Shown here piece by piece: positions 1 through 5,497 of a stretch of DNA of 6,483 bases. The stretch comes from Desulfobacteraceae bacterium (GTDB lineage Bacteria > Desulfobacterota > Desulfobacteria > Desulfobacterales > JAABSP01): assembly GCA_011390035.1 (NCBI GenBank), contig JAABTE010000150.1:1-6483 (forward strand), in the 5' to 3' direction. Below the pieces are notes generated by a model that was not told where the DNA came from, ran no database searches, and saw nothing but the letters and a program-made list of their open reading frames with translations. Every line of letters starts with the position of its first letter. Within the stretch, counting starts at the first letter, position 1. A program made the translations under genes and the position numbers.

Positions 1-1
1 C

Positions 2-130
2 CGGTGCGTCACCAGCCGGGGGCCGGGAACGGCCATCGAATTCGCCCTGAAGCTGGTGGAGCTACTGTACGGCCCGGAGAAGGCGGCGGAAGTCGCAGGC
101 CCCATGGTGGTGGCCGATGCTGCCGGCTGA
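2..130 (+). CDS. DJ-1/PfpI (ThiJ) family protein, C-terminal fragment (5' end outside window)
   Basis: The frame starting at base 2 reads RCVTSRGPGTAIEFALKLVE, then LLYGPEKAAEVAGPMVVADAAG and a TGA stop at 128-130. The TSRGPGTAIEFAL block followed by a helix containing LYGPEKA is the characteristic C-terminal end of DJ-1/ThiJ proteins, a glutamine-amidotransferase-like fold of about 180-190 residues. Members are reported as protein or nucleotide deglycases, chaperones or oxidative-stress sensors. The nucleophile-elbow cysteine lies upstream of the window, so catalytic competence cannot be judged. The last four codons and the stop lie inside the first unit of the 18-bp tandem array. About 42 codons are visible. 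The family call is firm; the exact function is not. Confidence 0.88.
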   Translation, partial: RCVTSRGPGTAIEFALKLVELLYGPEKAAEVAGPMVVADAAG

Positions 131-295
131 TCCGATACTGCCCGCTGATCCGATGCTGCCGGCTGATCCGATGTTGCTGGCTAATCCGATGTTGCTGGCT
201 AATCCGATGCTGCCGGCGAATCCGATGTTGCTGGCTAAGGGGATGTTGCTGGCTAATCCGATGCTGCCGGCGAATCCGATGTTGCTGGCTAAGGG
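116..295. repeat. 18-bp tandem array, 10 units, with an exact 54-bp higher-order duplication
   Basis: Ten contiguous 18-bp units all start with GAT. Typical units are GATGCTGCCGGCTGATCC (units 1 and 3), GATGTTGCTGGCTAATCC (units 4, 5, 8), GATGCTGCCGGCGAATCC (units 6, 9) and GATGTTGCTGGCTAAGGG (units 7, 10). Unit 2 (134-151) is a variant of unit 1. Units 5-7 (188-241) are repeated exactly as units 8-10 (242-295), so the array also contains a 54-bp duplication. Unit 1 overlaps the end of the DJ-1-family gene and carries its stop codon. There are no spacers, so this is not CRISPR. Because 18 is a multiple of three, several frames stay open through it on both strands. It looks like a minisatellite grown by slippage or unequal exchange. 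Confidence 0.97.
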
Positions 296-367
296 GATCG
301 ACAACGGCGGAGCGGGCGGACCGCGCATCGATGGGGACCCGGACGCCGGCACCGATGCCCGGGACGC

Positions 368-372
368 GGAAG
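368..372 (+). promoter_or_regulatory. Ribosome binding site deciding the CULT gene start
   Basis: GGAAG lies five bases before the ATG at 378. It supports that start over the ATGs further upstream in the same open frame, which lie inside the tandem array and have no comparable purine-rich site. Confidence 0.55.
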
Positions 373-377
373 CGCCG

Positions 378-686
378 ATGGAAAAGCGGGTCATCCGCTG
401 TGGGCTATGCCGCCACGAGATCACATCGCCGGACCGGATCATGAGCGTGTCCGGCAGCCACCGGCACACATTTGCCAACCCGGCGGGGGTGGTGTTTGAA
501 ATCGGTTGTTTTTCGGATGCCCGGGGCTGTGTCAACGCGGGCGTGACCACCATGGAGTTCACCTGGTTTACGGGCTACGCCTGGCGATTTTCCCTGTGCG
601 GCGGGTGCCACGGCCACATGGGATGGTTTTATCAATCGGGCGGCGACAGCTTTTACGGGCTGATCCTTTCCCGGCTCATCCAGTGA
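378..686 (+). CDS. Bacterial cereblon-like CULT-domain protein (single-domain, 102 aa)
   Basis: The product is essentially a bare CULT domain, the beta-tent ligand-binding domain that binds thalidomide in human cereblon. Visible residues: zinc pairs C8-x2-C11 and C74-x2-C77; an NP pair at 34-35 (human N351-P352); and the aromatic cage W63, W69, W83 in TWFTGYAW and HMGWF. The 6 and 14 residue tryptophan spacings match human W380, W386 and W400. Human SWFPGYAW and HIGWKF align directly. There is no Lon-like domain or DDB1-binding region, so it cannot be an E3-ligase adaptor. Bacterial homologues such as Magnetospirillum MsCI4 are similarly small. Known ligands of the fold are uracil-like and glutarimide/succinimide compounds, and for human cereblon C-terminal cyclic imides of proteins; the bacterial role is unknown. 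The frame stays open back to 117 through the 18-bp array, so a repeat-bearing N-terminal extension is possible but unlikely. Two extra cysteines (C44, C51) are present. Confidence 0.93.
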   Translation: MEKRVIRCGLCRHEITSPDRIMSVSGSHRHTFANPAGVVFEIGCFSDARGCVNAGVTTMEFTWFTGYAWRFSLCGGCHGHMGWFYQSGGDSFYGLILSRLIQ

Positions 687-697
687 CCGACGCCGGC

Positions 698-796
698 CGG
701 TTGCTCGGCCAGGCAGGCGGGTTATTCGGCCGGGCGGGCCGGTTGTTCGGCCAGGCTGGGCGGTTGTTCGGCCGGGCGGGGCGGTTGTTCGGCCGG
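698..796. repeat. 21-bp tandem array, about 4.7 units, running into a terminator
   Basis: Units start at 698, 719, 740, 761 and 782. The core is CGGTTGTTCGGCC followed by AGGC or GGGC and a G-rich tail. Units 1 and 3 carry CCAGGC while units 2 and 4 carry CCGGGC, suggesting growth by a 42-bp dimer step. The fifth copy matches for only about 15 bases before it becomes the left arm of the terminator hairpin. The array starts 11 bases after the CULT stop codon, so it forms most of that gene's 3' untranslated region. Its unit is unrelated to those of the other two arrays. Confidence 0.93.
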
Positions 797-818
797 CATG
801 TCGTGCCGGCCGTCTTTT
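790..818 (+). terminator. Rho-independent terminator after the CULT gene
   Basis: CGGCCGGCA (790-798) pairs perfectly with TGCCGGCCG (804-812) around the 5-base loop TGTCG, followed by TCTTTT (813-818). A 9-bp GC-rich stem with a T tract is a classic intrinsic terminator for plus-strand transcription. It probably separates the DJ-1/CULT transcript from the genes beginning at 869. The left arm coincides with the end of the last 21-bp repeat copy. The T tract is short and interrupted by a C, so read-through is possible. Confidence 0.75.
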
Positions 819-868
819 CGAGACAAATGCCGGACAGGACCGACGGTTCGCCGCAAATGGGAGTGTTT

Positions 869-1138
869 ATGGGAATACAGCATCATCATATCCGGACCGC
901 CGACGCGCCGATGGCCGATCTGGCGCCGGCTGAAATCCTGCAATGGGCGCTGGCCCACCGGGATGTTCTGCTGCGTCAGCGGCCGGACATGGAAGCATTC
1001 CAGTCCGAGATCGACCGGCTGCTGATCCACTCGGGGGGAGACGCGGGCAACCGGATGGCCGTGCTGGAGATCCTGATGGAGGCCCACCTGATGACCCTTC
1101 ACGGGCATCTGGCGAAACTGCTGACAATTCTGGAATGA
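869..1138 (+). CDS. Small hypothetical protein (89 aa), mostly helical
   Basis: I do not recognise this family. The 89-residue product begins MGIQHHHIRTADAP and continues as likely alpha helices: about residues 17-36 (MADLAPAEILQWALAHRDVL), 41-55, and 62-88, the last rich in Leu, Met and His (MAVLEILMEAHLMTLHGHLA). No signal peptide, membrane span or cysteine motif is seen. GGGAG at 859-863 sits five bases before the ATG at 869, so that start is preferred over the in-frame ATG at 857, which would add four residues. The gene lies just after a terminator and 30 bp before the HAD gene, so it may be the first gene of a unit with the HAD gene and pepA. Its frame is also open far upstream, antiparallel to nothing recognisable, and I treat that part as chance. 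It is probably real given its start site, spacing and amphipathic composition. Confidence 0.65.
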   Translation: MGIQHHHIRTADAPMADLAPAEILQWALAHRDVLLRQRPDMEAFQSEIDRLLIHSGGDAGNRMAVLEILMEAHLMTLHGHLAKLLTILE

Positions 1139-1168
1139 GCCAACCCCGAAAAGGAGCGCGGAAAGACC

Positions 1169-1639
1169 ATGATCGAAGCACGAATCCCCGGATACGGAAA
1201 CCTGCGCCTCGCCCACCTGGTAATGGATTACAACGGCACCCTGGCCGTGGACGGCGAGCGGCTGCCTGGGGTGCGCCGCTGCCTGGCCGCCCTGTCTGAC
1301 AAGCTGGACATCCACGTCATCACCGCCGACACCTTCGGCAAGGCGGCAGCCGGCCTGTCCGGCGCCGCCTGCAAGCTGACGGTGCTGGAGCCCGGCGACC
1401 AGTCCGCGGCCAAGCGGGACTTCGTCCGGTCCCTTGGGGCGTCGGAGACGGTGGCCATCGGCAACGGCCGGAATGACCGGCTCATGCTCCGGGAGGCCGC
1501 CCTTGGCATCGCCGTTATCCTGGGCGAGGGGGCGGCCGCAGAGACGGTGATGGCCGCGGACATCGTCTGCGATTCCATACCGGCGGCCCTGGAGCTGCTC
1601 ATCCACCCCCTGCGGCTGACCGCCACCCTGCGGTCCTGA
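1169..1639 (+). CDS. HAD-superfamily protein, COG4087 type (soluble P-type ATPase-like)
   Basis: The 156-residue cytosolic protein carries all four HAD motifs: I, D20-Y-N-G-T24; II, T52 in ITADTFG; III, K82; IV, GNGRND at 98-103, resembling the GDGxND hinge of P-type ATPases. There are no membrane segments, so it looks like the isolated phosphorylation domain of a P-type ATPase, as in COG4087. The first aspartate (nucleophile) is kept, but the second acidic position of the classic DxD motif is Asn (N22). That fits the P-type ATPase DKTGT-like arrangement, where this position is not acidic, and argues against a standard hydrolase using a general acid there. The substrate is unknown. GGAAAG at 1160-1165 precedes the ATG. 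The gene lies 30 bp after the small hypothetical gene and 39 bp before pepA, so co-transcription is likely. Confidence 0.85.
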   Translation: MIEARIPGYGNLRLAHLVMDYNGTLAVDGERLPGVRRCLAALSDKLDIHVITADTFGKAAAGLSGAACKLTVLEPGDQSAAKRDFVRSLGASETVAIGNGRNDRLMLREAALGIAVILGEGAAAETVMAADIVCDSIPAALELLIHPLRLTATLRS

Positions 1640-1678
1640 CATCCCTGAAATTCATCGAATCGAAAGGAAACATCCATC

Positions 1679-3154
1679 GTGCTGGCCATCTATTCCGAGG
1701 ACATTGAAACCCACAAGACTCCGGCGCTGGTGATTCCGGTCTGCCAGGACCGTCGGATCCACTCCCGAAAATCGATTACCGCCCTGCTCCGCCGCGCCGA
1801 ACACCTTGAAGAGTTCAAGGGAAGGCCGGAGGACGCCGTCACCTTTTACGCGCCGGAGGGCGTTTCCGCAGAGCGGGTCATCCTGATGGGGGTGGGAAAG
1901 TACGCGGAGCTGACCACCGAAAGCTTTCGGGCCATGGCCGGAAAAGCGGTGGGCCGCTGCCTGTCCGGCGGGCTGGAAAATCTGCTGATGGTGGCCCCGG
2001 ACGCGGCCAAAACCGGCCTGGACCCGGTGGACACCGCCGAGGCCCTCCTGGAAGGGGCCTTTCTGGCCAACCACCCCTTCGACGATTATAAAAAGGATAA
2101 GGATCGCCGCCCCCTGTCGGCCATCGGCCTGTTCGTGGATGGAAAATCGGCCAACGCCATGGAATCCCTTCCGGAAAAGGTGCGCCTCATCTGCGGCGGC
2201 ACGGTGCTGGCCCGCCGGTGGGTCTCCATGCCGTCCAACGACAAGACGCCCCCCGCCCTGGCGAACGCCATCGCCGAAAGGGGCGAAAAGGAGGGGCTGA
2301 AGGTGACGGTGATGGACGAAAAGGAGCTGGCCGCCAATGGATTCGGCGCCATCATGGCCGTGGGCGCGGGCAGCGACAACCCGTCCCGGCTGGTGGTTCT
2401 GGATCTGAACCCGGAAAAGGCCAAGCGCACCGTGGCGCTGGTGGGAAAGGGCGTCACCTACGACTCCGGCGGCCTGAACCTGAAGACCGGCGAGGGCATG
2501 CGGAACATGAAATCTGATATGGCCGGCGCCGCGGCCGTGGCCGCCGCCCTCCTGACCCTGGCCCGCCGGCCACCGGCCATGCGGGTGGTGGGGGTGATGC
2601 CCCTGGTGGAAAACATGCCCTCCGGCAGGGCCACCCGCCCCGGGGACATCATCCGGACCTATTCGGGCAAAACGGTGGAGATCGGCAACACCGACGCCGA
2701 GGGCCGCCTGATTCTCGCCGACGCCCTGGCCTGGACCATCGACCAGTACCGCCCGGAGATCGTCGTGGACCTGGCCACCCTCACCGGCGCCTGCGTCATC
2801 GCCCTGGGCGAGAAGCTGTCGGCCGTCTTCAGCGATGACGACGCATTGGCCGCGGCCATCGTGGAGGCCGGCGCCCACGTCCACGAGCGGTGCTGGCGCA
2901 TGCCCATGCCGGCCGATTACAAGGAGATGATCAAGAGCGATTTCGCGGACATCGGCAACATGCCCTCGGCCCGCTGGGGCGGGGCCATCACCGCGGCCCT
3001 GTTCCTGTCTGAATTCGTGGACCGGGAAAAGACCCGATGGGCCCACATCGACATCGCCGGACCGGCCTACAACAGCAAGGCCGGCGCCTACTGCGGCCCG
3101 GGAGGCAGCGGGTTCGGCGCGCGCCTGCTGTGCGACCTGCTGGAAAGGATCTGA
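1679..3154 (+). CDS. pepA: Leucyl aminopeptidase (peptidase family M17)
   Basis: This cytosolic two-metal aminopeptidase releases N-terminal residues, preferentially leucine and other hydrophobics, from peptides, usually as a hexamer. The 491-residue length is normal for the family. The N-terminal macro-like domain covers about residues 1-160 and the catalytic domain about 165-491. The M17 signature NTDAEGRL is at 337-344. Metal ligands and catalytic residues are all present: K257, D262, D280, D339 and E341, with catalytic K269 and R343. The spacing equals that of E. coli PepA (K270, D275, D293, D352, E354; K282, R356). The usual FDSGG reads YDSGG. I take the GTG start at 1679, with AAAGGA at 1663-1668 ten bases upstream; no nearby in-frame ATG competes. 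Its stop lies 7 bp from the stop of the convergent ktrA gene and no terminator is visible between them. Confidence 0.96.
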   Translation: MLAIYSEDIETHKTPALVIPVCQDRRIHSRKSITALLRRAEHLEEFKGRPEDAVTFYAPEGVSAERVILMGVGKYAELTTESFRAMAGKAVGRCLSGGLENLLMVAPDAAKTGLDPVDTAEALLEGAFLANHPFDDYKKDKDRRPLSAIGLFVDGKSANAMESLPEKVRLICGGTVLARRWVSMPSNDKTPPALANAIAERGEKEGLKVTVMDEKELAANGFGAIMAVGAGSDNPSRLVVLDLNPEKAKRTVALVGKGVTYDSGGLNLKTGEGMRNMKSDMAGAAAVAAALLTLARRPPAMRVVGVMPLVENMPSGRATRPGDIIRTYSGKTVEIGNTDAEGRLILADALAWTIDQYRPEIVVDLATLTGACVIALGEKLSAVFSDDDALAAAIVEAGAHVHERCWRMPMPADYKEMIKSDFADIGNMPSARWGGAITAALFLSEFVDREKTRWAHIDIAGPAYNSKAGAYCGPGGSGFGARLLCDLLERI

Positions 3155-3161
3155 GGGGCAC

Positions 3162-3824
3162 TCATTCCTTATGTTTTTCGTCAAGTCCCTTTAAAGCGTC
3201 GTCCGGCCCCAGAACGATCAGCTCGTCGCCCGGAGCGAGGGTGTATTTGGCGGTGGGAATCACGTTGAGGGCGCCGCTGCCCTTTTTTCGGGCGGCTATC
3301 ACCTGCACGCCGAACCGGTTGATCAGGTCCAGTTCCCGAAGGCTCTTGCCATCGAAGCGTTCCGGCGGCGCGAAGATGGAGATGGAATAGCCCTCCAGAA
3401 AGGGCAGGTAATCGAGCATGTTGGGGTTGTGGAGCCGCTCTCCCAGGCTAACGGCCAGGTCCCGCTCGGGAAACAGCACCTCGCTGGCGCCCACCTTCCG
3501 CAGAATCCGGCCGTGGGGCTCGGTGAGGGCCTTGGCGTAGATGCGCTTAACGCCCAGATCGTTCATGTTGAGGGTGGCCAGGATGGAGTGGCTCAACATG
3601 GTGCCGATGCAGACGATGACCGCGTCCATCTGGTGCAGATCCAGGCTCTCCATGGCTTTAAGATCCGTGGCGTCGGCCACCACGGCCTGGCTCACCCGGT
3701 CCTTTATCTCCTGTATCCGGGCGACGCTCTTGTCGATGGCCAGCACGTCGTGCCCCTTGTCATAAAGGTGGGTGGCCAGGTAATAGCCGAAGTTTCCGAT
3801 GCCGATGACGCCGAATTGTTTCAT
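3162..3824 (-). CDS. ktrA: Potassium uptake regulatory subunit, RCK domain (KtrA/TrkA family)
   Basis: The 220-residue cytosolic subunit gates a Trk/Ktr potassium channel by binding nucleotides (ATP/ADP or NAD). The RCK_N Rossmann domain spans about residues 1-125, with G8-x-G10-x-x-G13 in GVIGIGNFG, an acidic residue ending strand 2 (D31 in AIDKS) and the VVADATD block around D51. RCK_C, about residues 137-218, ends with a typical KYTLAPGDELIVLG segment. There is one RCK pair, so it is KtrA-like rather than the duplicated 458-residue E. coli TrkA. The ATG at 3824 is chosen because the product then begins MKQFGVIGIGNFG as in the family, with GAGG (3833-3836) eight bases upstream. An in-frame GTG at 3848 would add eight residues. 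It lies 159 bp downstream of ktrB on the same strand, with the 17-bp array between them. Confidence 0.95.
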   Translation of the reverse strand: MKQFGVIGIGNFGYYLATHLYDKGHDVLAIDKSVARIQEIKDRVSQAVVADATDLKAMESLDLHQMDAVIVCIGTMLSHSILATLNMNDLGVKRIYAKALTEPHGRILRKVGASEVLFPERDLAVSLGERLHNPNMLDYLPFLEGYSISIFAPPERFDGKSLRELDLINRFGVQVIAARKKGSGALNVIPTAKYTLAPGDELIVLGPDDALKGLDEKHKE

Positions 3825-3848
3825 TCCTTCCGCCTCTTTTCCGCCCAC

Positions 3849-3960
3849 GATGTTATTTTCTCCGAGATGTTATTTTCCCCGAGATGTTATTTTCTCCGCG
3901 ATGTTATTTTCTCCGCGATGTTATTTTCTCCGCGATGTTATTTTCTCCGCGATGTTATTT
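3849..3960. repeat. 17-bp AT-rich tandem array, 6 full units plus a partial, between ktrB and ktrA
   Basis: Plus-strand units begin at 3849, 3866, 3883, 3900, 3917 and 3934, plus a partial unit at 3951. The consensus is GATGTTATTTTCTCCGC. Units 3-6 (3883-3950) are identical; units 1 and 2 end in CCGA and unit 2 also has CCCC for CTCC. At about 41% GC it stands out from the surrounding GC-rich DNA. Seventeen is not a multiple of three, so the array is unlikely to be coding. Read as the ktrBA transcript (minus strand), each unit gives GCGGAGAAAATAACATC, placing a purine-rich GGAG every 17 nucleotides just upstream of ktrA. The last copy ends directly before the in-frame GTG at 3848. Confidence 0.97.
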
Positions 3961-3983
3961 ATAAGGATGTGGCCAACCGTTTC

Positions 3984-5399
3984 CTACCCGATCATGACCC
4001 GATCCGTGGCGTAATGGAACCGGTCCGGCTCCCGGTCCAGGGTCAGTGCCACGGCGATCACCAGCGGGCCCAGCCGGCCGATGAACATGGCGGCGGTGAT
4101 GATCAGCCTGCCGGCGGTGGAGAGGGTGTCGGTGGCGCCCATGGACAGCCCCACGGTGGCAAAGGCGCTGACCATCTCGAACAGGATCTCCAGGAACCGC
4201 CCCCGGCTGGCCATGTGGGACAGCCCGCCCAGCTCGGTCATCAGCAGCAGGCCGGTGCCCAGCATGATGACAAACAGGCTGGTAAGCACCAGGCTGACGG
4301 CCTTTCCCAAGCTCGTTTCCGCAAGGGTGCGGGAAAAGGCCTGGGGCGCGGACTGGTGCCGATACCGGGACAGCCCCAGGAAAAACAGGGTGGCCGCAGT
4401 GGTCACCTTCACCCCTCCCCCGCAGGAGCCGGGCCCGGCGCCAATGAACATGAGCAGGATGAAGATAAAGAGCGTCACGTTGGCCATGTCGGCAAGGGGC
4501 AGGGTGTTGAATCCGGCCGTCCGTGTGGTGACCGACTGGAAGAAGGCGGCCAGGAACCGCTCCTTCGTGGAAAGCCCCGCAAGGGTGTTGCCCCATTCCA
4601 GGGCCAGCACCAGCCCGGCGCCCGCGGCCAGCAGGCAGAGGGTGGCGGAGATCACCAGCTTGGAGTGCAGGCTCATGCGGGACCAGAACCGCCGGCGGGA
4701 CCGAAGCCGATGAATGATCTCGGACAGCACGAGAAATCCCAGCCCGCCGGCCACGATCAGCCCGCACACGGTCAGGTTGACCACGAGGCTGCCCCGATAC
4801 CGGACCAGGCTGTCCGGGAACAGGGAAAAGCCGGCGTTGCAAAAGGCGCTCACCGAATGGAACAGGGCGATGTAAGCGGCCTCTCCCGCCGGGTAATCCG
4901 GATAAAAGGCGGCAAACAGCGCCACCGTCCCCACGGCCTCGATGGTCAGGGCCAGCAGGATCACATCCCGCAGGATGATGGTCGGATCGCGATCGTGGGA
5001 GTGGGTGAAGGTGTCCTTGATGACAACCCGGCCCACCATGCTCAACCGCCGCCCCGACACCAGCAGGAAAAGGGTGGAAAGGGTCATGATGCCCAGCCCC
5101 CCCGCCTGGATGAGCGACAGGATCACCACCTGCCCGAATCGGGTAAAGGCGGTGCCCGTGTCCACCACCGCAAGGCCGGTGACGCAGGCGGCAGAGGTGG
5201 CGGTGAAAAGGGCGTCCACGAAGCCGATGCCCCCTCGCGTCGCCGCCGGCGTCAGCAGCAGCAGCGTCCCCACGACGATGAGCAACCCGAAGCCCATCAC
5301 CGGCAGTCGCGCCGGAGACAAGAGCATCCGCCGCAGAAACCGGGTGGCCCGGATGGAGGCGGCGGGGCTGCGGCGCAGTTTGATTTCAGCCTGTCTCAT
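3984..5399 (-). CDS. ktrB: Potassium uptake channel subunit, KtrB/TrkH family
   Basis: This inner-membrane potassium translocating subunit has the four M-P-M repeats of the Trk/Ktr/HKT superfamily. The selectivity-filter glycines are all present: G75 (CVTGLAVVDTG), G190 (FCNAGFSLFP), G296 (TRTAGFNTLP) and G417 (FATVGLSMGAT). The segment GAGPGSCGGGVK (about 320-331) matches the intramembrane gating-loop region. The gene ends with a typical DREPDRFHYATDRVMIG tail. At 471 residues it resembles KtrB more than E. coli TrkH. It precedes ktrA on the same strand, so the two probably form one operon. The start is uncertain: the ATG at 5399 gives MRQAEIKLRRSP, while an in-frame ATG at 5444 adds 15 polar residues; neither has a strong ribosome binding site. 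I prefer 5399 because the extra residues look unlike the family. Confidence 0.95.
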   Translation of the reverse strand: MRQAEIKLRRSPAASIRATRFLRRMLLSPARLPVMGFGLLIVVGTLLLLTPAATRGGIGFVDALFTATSAACVTGLAVVDTGTAFTRFGQVVILSLIQAGGLGIMTLSTLFLLVSGRRLSMVGRVVIKDTFTHSHDRDPTIILRDVILLALTIEAVGTVALFAAFYPDYPAGEAAYIALFHSVSAFCNAGFSLFPDSLVRYRGSLVVNLTVCGLIVAGGLGFLVLSEIIHRLRSRRRFWSRMSLHSKLVISATLCLLAAGAGLVLALEWGNTLAGLSTKERFLAAFFQSVTTRTAGFNTLPLADMANVTLFIFILLMFIGAGPGSCGGGVKVTTAATLFFLGLSRYRHQSAPQAFSRTLAETSLGKAVSLVLTSLFVIMLGTGLLLMTELGGLSHMASRGRFLEILFEMVSAFATVGLSMGATDTLSTAGRLIITAAMFIGRLGPLVIAVALTLDREPDRFHYATDRVMIG

Positions 5400-5420
5400 G
5401 CCGCTTTCATCAAAATCCGG

Positions 5421-5447
5421 TTGATTTCCCGCCGCCACTGGCATAAA
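5421..5447 (+). promoter_or_regulatory. Possible weak sigma70-like promoter for coaX in the divergent ktrB-coaX gap
   Basis: TTGATT (5421-5426) and CATAAA (5442-5447) are separated by 15 bases, shorter than the usual 16-18. The gap (5400-5497) between the divergent genes must hold promoters for both, and this is the most AT-rich part of it. The match is only approximate and no operator is recognised. Confidence 0.25.
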
Positions 5448-5497
5448 AAGATGAACATGAAAATGGACCCGACTCGAACGGAAACGGAAGAATCGAC

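Noticed and set aside
62..562. Minus-strand frame encoding ASNIGLASNIG-like repeats as a structural repeat protein
   Set aside because: It is the reverse reading of the 18-bp array and runs antisense to the CULT domain; no start signal or family supports it.
506..868. Upstream extension of the 89-residue hypothetical gene
   Set aside because: The frame overlaps the CULT gene out of frame, crosses the 21-bp array and the terminator hairpin, and yields LFGRAGR-type repeat peptides; the ATG at 869 has its own ribosome binding site.
3155..3161. Bidirectional terminator between pepA and ktrA
   Set aside because: Only 7 bp separate the stop codons and no hairpin with a T tract is visible there.
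722..3184. Long open frames on the minus strand opposite the HAD gene and pepA
   Set aside because: They are antisense to genes with full family motifs, have Gly/Gln/His/Arg-rich low-quality compositions and match no family; GC-rich codon usage leaves the opposite strand open.
116..3960. Tandem arrays as CRISPR
   Set aside because: Units are directly adjacent with no unique spacers, are only 17-21 bp long, and no cas gene is present.
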